Source of the DNA: Mycobacterium sp. 852014-50255_SCH5639931
Lineage (GTDB): Bacteria > Actinomycetota > Actinomycetes > Mycobacteriales > Mycobacteriaceae
NCBI RefSeq assembly: GCF_001665605.1
Contig: NZ_LZSV01000024.1
Coordinates: 124,001 to 188,000, forward strand
Length of the DNA: 64,000 nucleotides
Direction: 5' to 3'
Made by a program: the position numbers and the translations under genes
Notes under the pieces: generated by a model
Databases searched by the model: none
Seen by the model: the letters and a program-made list of their open reading frames with translations, nothing else
What the model was told of the DNA's origin: nothing
Shown: positions 1 to 8,856 of the stretch, one piece after another
How positions within the stretch are numbered: position 1 is the stretch's first letter
Layout of the letters: each line of letters opens with the position of its first letter

Positions 1-408
1 CGATCCGCCCAGTCGCATGGCTTGGTCGGCGGTGGGTGTCAACGCCGCTTCGACGATGAATCCTCGTGCGCCACTATGGCCGAGGATGTAGGAGACCTCC
101 TCGGCGGTGAGCATGAAGTTGACCGGGACGAGGACGACCCCAGCCCGGGCAGCAGCGAATACCAGTACGGCGTATTGCCAGCAGTTGTGCGACAAGAGCG
201 CCAGTCGCTCGCCGGCTCTAAAACCGTTGTCGCCCAACGCCGCCGCCGCGCGGTCCACCAGGTTCTCGAACTCGGCGAAACTCAGCACGACATCACCGTC
301 GACAATCGCGATCTTGTCCGGGTGCCTGCGCGCAGGCCGGCGGGGGATATCGCCGAGCGCATGACTGCGTGCGCGCACGACGGTGACGTCAAGGTCGCCC
401 AACTGCAT
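1..408 (-). CDS. AMP-dependent acyl-CoA synthetase, N-terminal part (cut by window edge)
   Basis: Translation of the minus strand gives the start of an ANL-family acyl-CoA ligase: a stretch reading HPDKIAIVDGDVVLSFAEF, then RAAAALGDNG, then a segment ending LVPVNFMLTAEEVSYIL, which is the typical first subdomain (substrate-side lid and A1 motif region). The AMP-binding core and C-terminal domain lie outside the window. I chose the ATG at 408; an in-frame GTG at 417 is also possible. It is transcribed away from the BVMO gene at 511, so the roughly 100 bases between them must hold both promoters. Expected role: activating a carboxylic acid to its CoA thioester for the neighbouring catabolic genes (inference from context). 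Confidence 0.8.
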   Translation of the reverse strand, partial: MQLGDLDVTVVRARSHALGDIPRRPARRHPDKIAIVDGDVVLSFAEFENLVDRAAAALGDNGFRAGERLALLSHNCWQYAVLVFAAARAGVVLVPVNFMLTAEEVSYILGHSGARGFIVEAALTPTADQAMRLGGS

Positions 409-510
409 GCGGGCCACCGTAGGCGCCGACAATCGACGATTTGTTGCCGGTGTCCCGCTGAGTAGACAAGGGCTGCCCGATAGCGGTGGGCGGCGGCGAT
501 ACTCGGCGTC

Positions 511-2442
511 ATGAGCACTGGCGCAACCGCGAGAGCCGACCGCACCGGGCGCGTGGGCGTGGATCGCGACGAACTGCGGGCCAACCTGGTTCGGGCCGAC
601 CCCGGCGTGCTCGTCGCGGTGCTGACGCAACTCACCGGTGACGCAGGGGTGGTCGACCGCTTCGCGCCGAAGATCACCCACGTGCCCGACCCGCCAGAGC
701 AGGCGGGCACTACCGACCCGGAGACGAGGGCGGCCATCGTCGAGGCAGTGGTCAGCGCGCTGCAGCTGCCCCGGTCTTTTCACGCTGCCGGTGCCGACGA
801 CCCCGACCTGTTCGCGCGGATCGCGCCGGTCGCACTCGGCGGAACGATCGACCCCGAGTACATCCCGCTGCTGTTGGAGCAGGGCGGATTCCAGCCGCCG
901 CAGCCGGTGCTGCCCCGCACCGCGAAGCTCCCCGACGACTTCCGGGTGGCGATCATCGGCGCCGGTATTGCGGGATTGACCGCCGCGTTGGAGTTGGCCG
1001 ACGCCGGCGTGAACTACCAGATTTTCGACCGTCATGACGAGGTAGGCGGAACCTGGTACACGACCACCTATCCCGGAATCGGTGTGGACACCCCCTCGGC
1101 GTACTACTCGTTGTCGCGCGACATCAACGGCGACTGGTCCAGCTATTACCCGATGGGGCCGGAGTATCAGACATATCTGGTGTCGGTGGCCGACAAGTAC
1201 GAACTGCGGCAACGCACCCGCTTCGGTACCGAAATCGAAGCCCTTCGGTGGGACGACGAGCGTCATCAGTGGCAGATCAGTGCGCTGGGTCCCGGCGGTG
1301 CCCGTGAGATCAGCTACGCCAATGTGGTGATCCCCGCCGCCGGCTACCTCAACCGGCCACGCTGGCCGCAACTGAATGGAAGGGGGACTTTCGCCGGAGT
1401 CGAAGTCCATTCGGCGCAATGGGATCCCGGTCTAGATCTGACCGGCAAGCGGGTTGCCATCATCGGTGCGGGATGCACCGCGGTGCAGATCGTCGACGCG
1501 TGCGTCGACCAGGTGTCACACCTGACGGTGTTCCAGCGCCAGCCGCACTGGGTGGCGCCGCGGCGGCGGCTGACCGACGAGGTGCCCGACTATCAGCGAT
1601 GGCTGGGTACCCGGTTGCCGTTCTACGCCAATTGGATTCGTCTCAAATCCTATTGGGGAACCGCGGACAACAACTACCCCGTGATCTTGTACGACGCCGA
1701 CTGGGCGCGCGGCCATCTGTCCGTTTCACCGGCCAACGACGCGCTGCTGCAGATATGCCTAAAGTACATCGACGACGTCTTCGGCGCCGGTAGCGAACTC
1801 GCGCGCAAGGTCACGCCGGACTTCGCGCCGTACGGCAAGCGGATCATCCGCGATCCCGGCGGATATTATGCGGCGCTGGCCCGCGAGCACGTCGACGTCG
1901 AAGCGAGCGAGCCGGCCCGTGTCAACGAGGCGGGCATCGTGACGTCCGACGGCCGGCAGATCGACTTGGACGTCATCGTCTACGCGACCGGCTACCATCT
2001 GGATTTCCTGTCCACCATCGACATTCAGGGGCGAGACGGCAAGAAGCTGGCCGACGAGTGGGGCAATCGACCGCGGGCTTACCGCGGTGGGACCGTCCCC
2101 GGGTTCCCCAACTTGTTCATCTCGTCGGCACCCAACTACAGCCCCGGACACGGCGCGGGCCACAATTTCGGCGTCGAGGTGATGGTGCACTACGTCATGG
2201 AATGCCTGCAGCTCATGGCGCTGCGAGCGGCGTCGACGATCGAAGTGAGGCAGCGCGCTTACGACGACTACGTCGCCGACATCGACGCGACGATGCAGGG
2301 CACGGTGTGGTGTCACACCCCGTCCGCGCACACGTACTACCGGTCGGGCGGCGGGCGGATCGTGACGGCCTTCCCATATCGGCTGCTCGACGTATGGCGT
2401 GATCACCGTGCACCCGTTGAGGACGATTTCGAGTTGCGATGA
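511..2442 (+). CDS. Flavin-dependent monooxygenase, Baeyer-Villiger type (HAPMO-like)
   Basis: A 643-residue flavoprotein. An N-terminal extension of about 140 residues precedes the first Rossmann motif (IIGAGIAGLTAALELADAG, FAD), as in 4-hydroxyacetophenone monooxygenase, which is of similar length. The segment GGTWYTTTYPGIGVDTPS matches the conserved BVMO GGxW region. The type I BVMO fingerprint FxGxxxHxxxW is intact as FAGVEVHSAQW, followed by the NADPH-binding motif VAIIGAGCTAVQIV. It should insert oxygen next to a ketone to give an ester or lactone, using NADPH and O2. The stop overlaps the start of the downstream SDR (ATGA), so the two are probably co-translated; an SDR could make or consume the ketone. 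Substrate unknown. Confidence 0.9.
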   Translation: MSTGATARADRTGRVGVDRDELRANLVRADPGVLVAVLTQLTGDAGVVDRFAPKITHVPDPPEQAGTTDPETRAAIVEAVVSALQLPRSFHAAGADDPDLFARIAPVALGGTIDPEYIPLLLEQGGFQPPQPVLPRTAKLPDDFRVAIIGAGIAGLTAALELADAGVNYQIFDRHDEVGGTWYTTTYPGIGVDTPSAYYSLSRDINGDWSSYYPMGPEYQTYLVSVADKYELRQRTRFGTEIEALRWDDERHQWQISALGPGGAREISYANVVIPAAGYLNRPRWPQLNGRGTFAGVEVHSAQWDPGLDLTGKRVAIIGAGCTAVQIVDACVDQVSHLTVFQRQPHWVAPRRRLTDEVPDYQRWLGTRLPFYANWIRLKSYWGTADNNYPVILYDADWARGHLSVSPANDALLQICLKYIDDVFGAGSELARKVTPDFAPYGKRIIRDPGGYYAALAREHVDVEASEPARVNEAGIVTSDGRQIDLDVIVYATGYHLDFLSTIDIQGRDGKKLADEWGNRPRAYRGGTVPGFPNLFISSAPNYSPGHGAGHNFGVEVMVHYVMECLQLMALRAASTIEVRQRAYDDYVADIDATMQGTVWCHTPSAHTYYRSGGGRIVTAFPYRLLDVWRDHRAPVEDDFELR

Positions 2443-3326
2443 GCGAGTTGCTCTCCGGCAGGACGGCTTTGGTCACCGGCAGTAGCCGCGGGATCGGCCG
2501 GGCGATCGCCCAGCGCTTGGCTGCCGAAGGCGCCACCGTGGCAGTCACGGCCCGTTCACACGCCGTGTCGTCGTCCATCCGCGGTGGGGCGGGCACCACG
2601 CTTCCAGGCACCGTCGGCGAGACGGTCGAGTTGATCGAGGCCGCCGGCGGGAAGGCATTCGCCGTCGCGGCCAATCTCGAGGATGCCGCGCAGCGCGACG
2701 GGCTGATCGACGCGGTGCTCGACCGCGCCGGCCGCATCGACATCCTGGTCAACAACGCCGGTTTCGCGGATTACTCCCTCGTGGAGGACATGAGTCTGGA
2801 AATGTTCGACCGCACGGTAGAGCACTACCTGCGCACGCCGTTCGTCTTGACGAAAGCGACTGTGCCGCAGATGCGCAAGCAGGGCGCAGGCTGGATCGTC
2901 AACATCGGCTCGGTGACCGGCGTCGCCCCGGTGCGACCGTATCGCGACTACAACAAGACCTCGGGCGACGTGATCTACGCGTCATGCAAGGCCGCGCTGC
3001 ATCGCTTCACCCAGGGCGTCGCCGCCGAATTGCTCGATGCCAACATCGCGGTGAATTGCGTAGGCCCATCGACGGCCGTCCGCACTCCCGGTGCGGCCCA
3101 GCTCATTCCGAATGGGTTCCCGACCGAGCCGGTGGAATACCTGGCCGAGACCGTGCTGGCGATGTGTCACCTGCCCGCCGCCGAGCGCACCGGGCTAGTC
3201 GCGTTCAGCCTGCACTTTCCGTGGTCGCAGCAACTGCCCGTGCACAGCCTGGATGGAACCGCGGTGCTGCCGCCGCTGCCGCCACCGCCGACGGCCAACC
3301 CGAATATCCGGGCGGCGGGGCTCTAG
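2439..3326 (+). CDS. Short-chain dehydrogenase/reductase
   Basis: A 295-residue classical SDR: N-terminal cofactor motif TGSSRGIGRAIA, the NNAG motif, a catalytic Ser near NIGSVTG and the YxxxK pair in IYASCKAALHRF. There is a roughly 15-residue insertion after the first beta-alpha unit (around SSIRGGAGTTLPG), which some mycobacterial SDRs carry. The C-terminus ends in a Pro-rich tail. Its ATG overlaps the BVMO stop by 4 bases (ATGA), implying a two-gene unit for alcohol/ketone interconversion and Baeyer-Villiger oxidation. Cofactor preference and substrate cannot be read from the sequence. Confidence 0.9.
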   Translation: MSELLSGRTALVTGSSRGIGRAIAQRLAAEGATVAVTARSHAVSSSIRGGAGTTLPGTVGETVELIEAAGGKAFAVAANLEDAAQRDGLIDAVLDRAGRIDILVNNAGFADYSLVEDMSLEMFDRTVEHYLRTPFVLTKATVPQMRKQGAGWIVNIGSVTGVAPVRPYRDYNKTSGDVIYASCKAALHRFTQGVAAELLDANIAVNCVGPSTAVRTPGAAQLIPNGFPTEPVEYLAETVLAMCHLPAAERTGLVAFSLHFPWSQQLPVHSLDGTAVLPPLPPPPTANPNIRAAGL

Positions 3327-3352
3327 CTCGCCGCCTCCACGCCGCTCTTTGG

Positions 3353-3979
3353 TCAGGTGAGAACCCGGTCGTCGCAGGCGCAGAAGCTGTGGCAGACGCG
3401 GTCGTGGATGATGACGTCGGGACACTCGGGGTCGAACCAGCGGTCCACGACGGCCCAGTGGATCGGATGCATCAAATACGGCCCCAACAGCCCGTCGACG
3501 TCGGAGAACTCTTGCTCGAACACGTGGGTCCAGGCGGAGGTTCCGACGCCCTCGGACACCCGGCTCAGCTGCCATGCGCGGATGGACGAGACATAACGCG
3601 CCATCGATGACAGTTCGTGCTCGAAGCGGGCGACGATCGCGCCCGGCGTGTCGGGGGACACCCGAAGTAACAGTGCGCGGTACACCGTGCCCGGGGTTTC
3701 GCTGCGGCGAACGGGCCTGCCCCGATAGTTGGCACCGTTGACCCGGGTGACTGCGAAGTCGGTGAGGAGAGGGGTCAATCGCCTCAGGGCTAGGCCGGCC
3801 CGGTCTTCGGCATCGAACCTCAGGTGCAGCAAGATGTCTCCGCCGTTACGCGCCCCCGGCAAAGTCGGCTGCACCACCCAGCGCAACGCTCGGGCGTTGC
3901 GGGCGGCCGCCCGCAACGCGGTGAGAATCCGGTCGCGTTCGTCCTCGACAACGTCTAACAACCTGGTGACGCTAAACAT
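3353..3979 (-). CDS. Dabb-family (stress-responsive alpha/beta-barrel) protein
   Basis: About 208 residues. The C-terminal third carries the features of Dabb dimeric alpha/beta-barrel proteins (TSAWTHVFEQEFSDVDG, then YLMHPIHWAVVDRWFDPE). Catalytic function is unproven for most of the family; some members are polyketide cyclases or bind reactive intermediates. I prefer the ATG at 3979 because it overlaps the stop of the upstream gene in the arrangement ATGTTTAG, suggesting translational coupling; an upstream in-frame ATG at 4033 would force a 62-base overlap. It lies downstream of another small alpha/beta-type protein and the iclR gene, all on the minus strand, so it may belong to the IclR-controlled catabolic set. 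Confidence 0.75.
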   Translation of the reverse strand: MFSVTRLLDVVEDERDRILTALRAAARNARALRWVVQPTLPGARNGGDILLHLRFDAEDRAGLALRRLTPLLTDFAVTRVNGANYRGRPVRRSETPGTVYRALLLRVSPDTPGAIVARFEHELSSMARYVSSIRAWQLSRVSEGVGTSAWTHVFEQEFSDVDGLLGPYLMHPIHWAVVDRWFDPECPDVIIHDRVCHSFCACDDRVLT

Positions 3980-4319
3980 CGCAAAGTCGGTCCACGTCCT
4001 CGGGGGCCGCGGCGAACGATCGGGATCGCTCATGCACGAGTTCGGCTATGTTGCACCACCATTCGCCGAGGGCCGGGTCCGGCCTGCCCTTCCACGTCAT
4101 CTCCCACCACGCCCGCACGTCGGGCAGCGTCCAGGTGATCGTCACGATGTTGGTTTCGTCATCGAACCAGATCGGTGGGCTGACCAGAACATCGCGCAAC
4201 GTCATTCCGCGCTCCCGTGCGCCGGGGGCGTACTCGGCGAGGTAGGCGTCGACGAACCGTCGAGCGCAGCCGGGCCGGGTAACCACCCGGTCGATCACGA
4301 AGACGTGGCCGCCCGACAT
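3972..4319 (-). CDS. Small conserved hypothetical protein, possible ferredoxin-fold barrel
   Basis: A 115-residue protein of alternating hydrophobic strands and helices (GGHVFVIDRVVTRPGC at the start, then NIVTITWTLPDVRAWWEM), consistent with a dimeric alpha/beta-barrel like NIPSNAP or EthD-type proteins, but I do not recognise a named family. The start chosen is the ATG at 4319; an in-frame TTG lies two codons upstream. It begins about 10 bases after the iclR stop and its end overlaps the Dabb gene. Pairing of two small barrel proteins hints at a heteromeric or sequentially acting pair. Function unknown. Confidence 0.65.
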   Translation of the reverse strand: MSGGHVFVIDRVVTRPGCARRFVDAYLAEYAPGARERGMTLRDVLVSPPIWFDDETNIVTITWTLPDVRAWWEMTWKGRPDPALGEWWCNIAELVHERSRSFAAAPEDVDRLCDV

Positions 4320-4329
4320 GTGCAAGCGT

Positions 4330-5148
4330 TCACGCGTACTGAAGGGCGGGCCGCGTCGCCGGACCTGCGGGACGCAGCGGGCGCAGCGGCTGCAGGGTTG
4401 GAGCGACGCGTTGCGGGCCGTCTTCGACGTTGCGCCAGATGCCCATCGCGGTCATGCGCACCGGGGCCGTCAGTCGCTGGTCGAACATCATGCGGTTCAT
4501 TGGACCGCACACCGACACGGCGGCCACCGCCTCACCCGGGCCGCCGATCGGTGCCGCCACGCAGCCGAAGCCGAGCAGTGACTCCTCGCGCTCGAACGCG
4601 ACGCCGTGGGCCCGCACCTTGGCTAGCTCGACGGCCAGCTGGGTGCCGCTGGAGATCGAGTATCTCGTCTTCCGAACCCGCAGATCGATTTCGGCATCCT
4701 CGTCGCGATAGGCGAGGATCGCCTTGCCGACTGCGGTGCAGTGGGCGGGTTGGCGACCACCCACCCGGGTGGGGATTCTCTGGTCACCGATCTTGTCCAG
4801 GTACACAACGTCGGGGCCGTCGAGCACGGCCAGGTGCACGACAAGGCCGGTGGCGCGGTGCAATTCACCCAGCAACGGGCCGGCCGCCCGCACCAGCCGG
4901 TCCTGATGCACGGCGAGCGATCCGAGTTCGACGAGTCGCATGCCCAACTCGTAGTCGCGACCGCTGCGGCGCAGCCAGCGCAGCTGCACCAGGCGTTCGA
5001 GCATCCGATGCGCCGACGAGCGCGGCAGGCCGGTGCGCCTGACGATCTGCGCCAGGGTGAGCCGCCCCGGACCCTCGAATGCGTCGAGAACCAGCGATAT
5101 GCGGTCGATGACGGCCGTGGGGGTGGCGGGTTCGGCGATACCTGACAT
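4330..5148 (-). CDS. IclR-family transcriptional regulator
   Basis: 272 residues with the usual IclR plan: an N-terminal winged helix-turn-helix (about residues 12-75, including LTLAQIVRRTGLPRSSAHR) followed by a GAF-like effector domain (about 80-250, including AHCTAVGKAILAY). A Shine-Dalgarno sequence GGAGG sits just before the ATG. A large AT-rich palindrome about 25-45 bases upstream is the likely operator and would allow autoregulation. The four catabolic genes on the same strand (5291-9226) read into this gene, so it probably regulates the hsa-like set; the effector is unknown. IclR proteins commonly control aromatic catabolism. Confidence 0.92.
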   Translation of the reverse strand: MSGIAEPATPTAVIDRISLVLDAFEGPGRLTLAQIVRRTGLPRSSAHRMLERLVQLRWLRRSGRDYELGMRLVELGSLAVHQDRLVRAAGPLLGELHRATGLVVHLAVLDGPDVVYLDKIGDQRIPTRVGGRQPAHCTAVGKAILAYRDEDAEIDLRVRKTRYSISSGTQLAVELAKVRAHGVAFEREESLLGFGCVAAPIGGPGEAVAAVSVCGPMNRMMFDQRLTAPVRMTAMGIWRNVEDGPQRVAPTLQPLRPLRPAGPATRPALQYA

Positions 5149-5171
5149 CGATCCTCCAATGTGCCTGACCG

Positions 5172-5199
5172 ATATATTCCTATTAGGAATATATTCCTA
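5172..5199. promoter_or_regulatory. AT-rich palindromic operator upstream of iclR
   Basis: Positions 5172-5194 form a perfect palindrome with 11-base arms (ATATATTCCTA) around one central base. A third half-site overlaps on the right, so 5184-5199 (TAGGAATATATTCCTA) is also a perfect palindrome. Such AT-rich symmetry stands out in this roughly two-thirds GC sequence. It lies just upstream of the IclR regulator and also contains TATATT, a plausible -10 on the minus strand. Most likely an IclR binding site with two overlapping dimers. Confidence 0.75.
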
Positions 5200-5290
5200 G
5201 CACACCGGTATGGCGCTTGTCACGCGTAGCGGCCCGGGGCGTCGGGGGCGTGGGGCTGTGTGGCGGCGGCGGTGAGGTATGCGGCTGGGC

Positions 5291-6757
5291 TCAGCCCTTG
5301 GCCGCGGACCGGCCCGCGCGGCGGCCGTAGAAGCTGCCGTCACCGAGCGAGATACCGCTGGCGTAGCCCCACGCGGCCAGTCCGGCGGTGCAGCGCCCGG
5401 CGGCGAAGAGACCGGGGATGGGATCTCCGCTGACGTGGAGCACCTCGGCGTCCAGCGTGGTGGCCAGGCCGCCCAGGGTGAAACCGCCGGTGTTCTCCCG
5501 CAAGTCGATGGCGCCGACCGGAGAACCGATGGGCTTCAACCACTCCGGCTTCTTGTGCAGCAGCGGGTCCTCGCCCCGGGCGGCGCCCTCGTTGTAGGCC
5601 GCGACGGTCGCCTGCAGGGATCCCGGCGCCAGGCCCATGTCGCGTTCCAGGTCGGCGACGCTGTCGGCCACCCAGGTCGCCGGGCGCAGCATGAATTTCG
5701 GGGACCACGACGCCATCGCCTCTTGCTGGGCGTCGTCGTCGATGATCAGGAACGCGATGTTGTCCTGCTGGTAGAGCGTGAGCTGGCCGATGCGGCCCGG
5801 GTAGGTGTCCTCGGCGACGTAGCGCTGGCCGCGGCCGTTGACCAGGATGCCGCGCACCAGCTGCTGGGGGTCGATGAAGATCGCGACCTCGGTGGCGTCC
5901 ATGTGCGCCAGGTCGGCGCCCAACGCCTGGGCCATGCGGATCGCCTGTCCGTCGTGCTGCTCGATGGATGCGGCCGGGCGGCCCGCGATTCGCGGGGCGT
6001 AACGGGCCACCATCGCGTCGTTGTAGGCGAAGCTGCCGGTCGCAAGCACCACGCCCGTGCGGGCACGGACCGCGATGTCGTTGCCGTACTGGCGCGCGCG
6101 GATCCCGACCACCCTGCCGTCCGCTTCCACGATGAGGCGTTGGACCCGCACGTCGTAGAGTGCGCGTGCGCCGGCGGCGGTGGCCGTCTCGACGAGCGGC
6201 TTCATCAGCATGTAACCCGCGCTGGCTTCGCCCTGCTTCTTGTTCGACATCTGCGGGACGTGCCCCCGCGGGGCGGGGGAGGCGATCGTGTTGAAGGGGT
6301 ACGCGTTTTCGCCGCCGCTGTACATCAGGCCCTGGTCACCCATCGGTTCCCAGCCGGGCTCGGAAAAGAACTCCGCTTTGAACGGAACGCCGCAGCCGAC
6401 CAGCCAGTCGAAGTGGGCGACGCTGCCGGCGCAGTAGTCGCCGATCCGCTTCTCGTCGGCGCCGGGCCCCATCGCGACGTTGAGAAAAGCCGCCATGTTA
6501 TCGACGGAATCGTCGAAGCCACAAGCCTTTTGCAAGGGCGTGCCCCCGCCGAGGTAGATGAACCCGCCGGCCATCGCCGCCGCCCCGCCCCAGGACCCGG
6601 TGCGTTCCAACACCAGCACGTCGGCGCCGGAGCGTGCCGCCTCCACCGCCGCGGCGGCGCCGGCCACCCCGTAGCCGGCTATGACCACGTCGGCCTCGTC
6701 ATCCCACGACGTGATTGATGCGGCCGGGACCGGCGTGACCTCGGTATCCGGCGTCAT
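5291..6757 (-). CDS. FAD-dependent dehydrogenase, KstD / fumarate-reductase flavoprotein family
   Basis: 488 residues. N-terminal FAD-binding motif VVIAGYGVAGAAAAVEAA with the E-R pair (VLVLERTGSWGG), and the C-terminal FAD-contacting segment GLFAAGRCTAGLAAWGYA followed by ISLGDGSFYGRRAG, both typical of 3-ketosteroid delta1-dehydrogenase-like flavoproteins (COG1053). The ATG at 6757 overlaps the preceding dioxygenase stop (ATGA), which excludes a longer start at 6790. By analogy it would desaturate a ring ketone before aromatisation, feeding the HsaA/HsaC-like enzymes upstream in the operon. A reductase or other 3-ketosteroid-like substrate cannot be ruled out. Confidence 0.85.
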   Translation of the reverse strand: MTPDTEVTPVPAASITSWDDEADVVIAGYGVAGAAAAVEAARSGADVLVLERTGSWGGAAAMAGGFIYLGGGTPLQKACGFDDSVDNMAAFLNVAMGPGADEKRIGDYCAGSVAHFDWLVGCGVPFKAEFFSEPGWEPMGDQGLMYSGGENAYPFNTIASPAPRGHVPQMSNKKQGEASAGYMLMKPLVETATAAGARALYDVRVQRLIVEADGRVVGIRARQYGNDIAVRARTGVVLATGSFAYNDAMVARYAPRIAGRPAASIEQHDGQAIRMAQALGADLAHMDATEVAIFIDPQQLVRGILVNGRGQRYVAEDTYPGRIGQLTLYQQDNIAFLIIDDDAQQEAMASWSPKFMLRPATWVADSVADLERDMGLAPGSLQATVAAYNEGAARGEDPLLHKKPEWLKPIGSPVGAIDLRENTGGFTLGGLATTLDAEVLHVSGDPIPGLFAAGRCTAGLAAWGYASGISLGDGSFYGRRAGRSAAKG

Positions 6758-7662
6758 AGCCGCATGGCCGCGGGCATTTCGCCGATCCACTGGTGGCCCC
6801 AGTAGCTGTCGGCGGTGATTTCCTCTGCGGTGTAATAGGTTTCGTCGACGCGCATGCCGTCGGTACCGAACTCGATGTCCCAGTCGCCGGGCGCGCGGAC
6901 GTAGAACGACACCATCTTGTCATTGGTGTGCCGGCCCAGCGTGGAGGACAGCTGGAAGCCCTCGGCGTTCACGCGGTCCAGAGCCTGGCCGACGGCGTCC
7001 AGGCTGTCGACCTCCACCATGATGTGCACCAGGCGCGGGTCGCGCTGATGTGCGGCAGGCACGATCGCCAGGCTGTGGTGGCGTTCGTTGATGCCCAGGA
7101 AGCGAACCCGCACGGGCCCAAACTCTTTCGGCAGCGGCACCCGGAACGCGCCGCGGGCGCGGAAACCCAGCACCTCGGTGTAGAAGTCGAACAGCCCGCC
7201 CGGGTCCATCGCCGGCACCACCACATGGCCCATGCCCTGATCGCCGGTGACGAATTTCGCGCCGAACGGGGTGACGACGGGGCTGTGGTCGAGCACCGCG
7301 CCATGGAAGACCTCGAGCGTGGTGCCGGCCGGGTCCTCGAACGTGATCACCTCTTCCACGCGGCGGGCCTCGGCCTCGTCGGCGGACAGTTGCTTGAACG
7401 GGGTCCCCGCGGCGTCCAGGGTCGCCTTGACCCGTTGCAGCGCCGGGCGGTCACGGACCTCCCAGCCGACGGTCAACACCCGGTCGGTCTCACCGGGCAC
7501 CACGATGAGCCGGGCGGCGCGCTCGTCCATCCGCAGGTACAGCGCCTCGGGGTCGGGACCCTTGCCCTCGGCGAAACCCAGGACACCGAAGGCGAATTGT
7601 CGCCAGCGGTCGATGTCGTTCGTCGAAATGGTGATGTAGCCCAGGCTTTTCAGGTCGGTCAA
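6754..7662 (-). CDS. Type I extradiol dioxygenase (HsaC/BphC-like, VOC fold)
   Basis: 302 residues with two vicinal-oxygen-chelate halves. The C-terminal half has the three Fe(II) ligands expected for an active enzyme: His146 (MGHVVV), His213 (LVHIMVEV) and Glu264 (WDIEFGT), matching the spacing in BphC and HsaC. His196-His197 region (ERHHSLAI) fits the second-shell His. It should cleave a catechol meta to the hydroxyls. The start is TTG at 7662, preceded by AGGAGA six bases away, part of which is the stop of the upstream gene. It is overlapped by the KstD-like gene. Together with the HsaA-like hydroxylase and an HsaD-like hydrolase at 17.8 kb it forms a complete meta-cleavage sequence. Confidence 0.92.
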   Translation of the reverse strand: MTDLKSLGYITISTNDIDRWRQFAFGVLGFAEGKGPDPEALYLRMDERAARLIVVPGETDRVLTVGWEVRDRPALQRVKATLDAAGTPFKQLSADEAEARRVEEVITFEDPAGTTLEVFHGAVLDHSPVVTPFGAKFVTGDQGMGHVVVPAMDPGGLFDFYTEVLGFRARGAFRVPLPKEFGPVRVRFLGINERHHSLAIVPAAHQRDPRLVHIMVEVDSLDAVGQALDRVNAEGFQLSSTLGRHTNDKMVSFYVRAPGDWDIEFGTDGMRVDETYYTAEEITADSYWGHQWIGEMPAAMRL

Positions 7663-7671
7663 CGTGTTCTC

Positions 7672-8856
7672 CTAGATCAAAGCCCGCAGTGGGCCCTCGG
7701 GCGGATCGATACCCAGCGAACTCAGCGCCGACGCGTGATAGGTCGTGCCCGGCATGTGGATGGCGTGCAGCTGGCCGACATGGACATCGCGCCAATACCG
7801 TTGCAGCGGCTTGTCCATCCGGGCCGCGTTGCCGCCCGAGCGGGCGAAGATCTCGTCGACCGCCGCCACCGCGCGCCACACCGCACGGATCTGGGTGCGT
7901 CGACCGGCCGCGCGGTCGGCGAACGACACCTCCTTGCCTGCGGCGACCATGTCGTAGATGCGGTCGGCGTTGGCCAGCAGTTCCTGGCGTGCGGCGTTGA
8001 TGTCGGCGGCCGCCTCGCCGATGGCGAACATGACGTAGGGGTCGTCCTTGATCGCGGTGCCGGTGGCGCCGACGCGCTCGCGCTGGTAGTCCAGGTGTGC
8101 GGCCAGGGCCCCCTCGGCGATGCCGATCGTCGCCGCCGAGATGCCCAGCGGGAACATCGTCGACCACGGCATCAGATACAGCGGCTCGGTCATGCCGGCC
8201 TCGCGCTGGGCGGTGCCGTCCATCACCTTCGTCGCGTCCATCGTCCGGTAGGACGGGACGAACGCATCCTTGACGATGACGTCCTTGGAGCCGGTTCCAC
8301 GCAGCCCCACCACGTTCCACGAGTCCTCGACGATCTCGTAGTCCTTGCGCGGCAGGATCATATGCAGCATCTGCGGCGGCATGATCGGAATGCCCTTGTC
8401 GTCGCCCAGCATCGCGCCCAGGATGATCCAGTCGCAGTGGTCGGTGCCCGAGCTGAACTGCCAGCGGCCGTTGAAGAGGTAGCCGCCGTCGACGGGTTTG
8501 GCCACCCCCTGCGGGGCGTACGGCGAGGCCATCCACGTGTCGACGTCGTCGGCCCAGATTTCGGCGGCGACCCTCGGGTCGGCGTAGGCCAACTGGTAGG
8601 GGTGCACGCCGACCACGCCGACAATCCAGCCGGCCGCCGGGTCCAGCGCCGCGGTCGCCATCGTCGTCTCGGCGAACTCGCGGGGATGGACCTCGAATCC
8701 CTGATATTGCTTGGTTTGCAGCAGCCGGATCAGGCCGGCGCCCTTCATCTGCTTGACCGTGTCATCGGTGAGCCGGCCGATCCGCTCGGCCTCGGGGGCC
8801 TGGTCGCGCAACTGGTCCGCCATCGCCACGACCCGGTCGAGTACCCGTTCGCTCAT
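7672..8856 (-). CDS. HsaA-like flavin-dependent hydroxylase (acyl-CoA dehydrogenase fold)
   Basis: 394 residues, the same length as M. tuberculosis HsaA. Shared features include the segment GVVGVHPYQLA, the SSGTDHCDW motif and VVGLRGTGSKDVIVKDAFVP. HsaA belongs to the group D two-component monooxygenases that hydroxylate a phenol ortho using FMNH2 from a separate reductase (HsaB). No HsaB-like reductase is seen next to it; a 2Fe-2S ferredoxin gene lies immediately upstream instead. A good ribosome site (AAAGGAC) precedes the ATG. Likely product: the catechol cleaved by the adjacent extradiol dioxygenase. An acyl-CoA dehydrogenase role is less likely given the HsaA-type motifs. Confidence 0.88.
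   Translation of the reverse strand: MSERVLDRVVAMADQLRDQAPEAERIGRLTDDTVKQMKGAGLIRLLQTKQYQGFEVHPREFAETTMATAALDPAAGWIVGVVGVHPYQLAYADPRVAAEIWADDVDTWMASPYAPQGVAKPVDGGYLFNGRWQFSSGTDHCDWIILGAMLGDDKGIPIMPPQMLHMILPRKDYEIVEDSWNVVGLRGTGSKDVIVKDAFVPSYRTMDATKVMDGTAQREAGMTEPLYLMPWSTMFPLGISAATIGIAEGALAAHLDYQRERVGATGTAIKDDPYVMFAIGEAAADINAARQELLANADRIYDMVAAGKEVSFADRAAGRRTQIRAVWRAVAAVDEIFARSGGNAARMDKPLQRYWRDVHVGQLHAIHMPGTTYHASALSSLGIDPPEGPLRALI

Noticed and set aside
5279-6718. A plus-strand frame opposite the KstD-like gene
   Set aside because: Low-complexity antisense translation; the minus strand encodes a complete flavoprotein.
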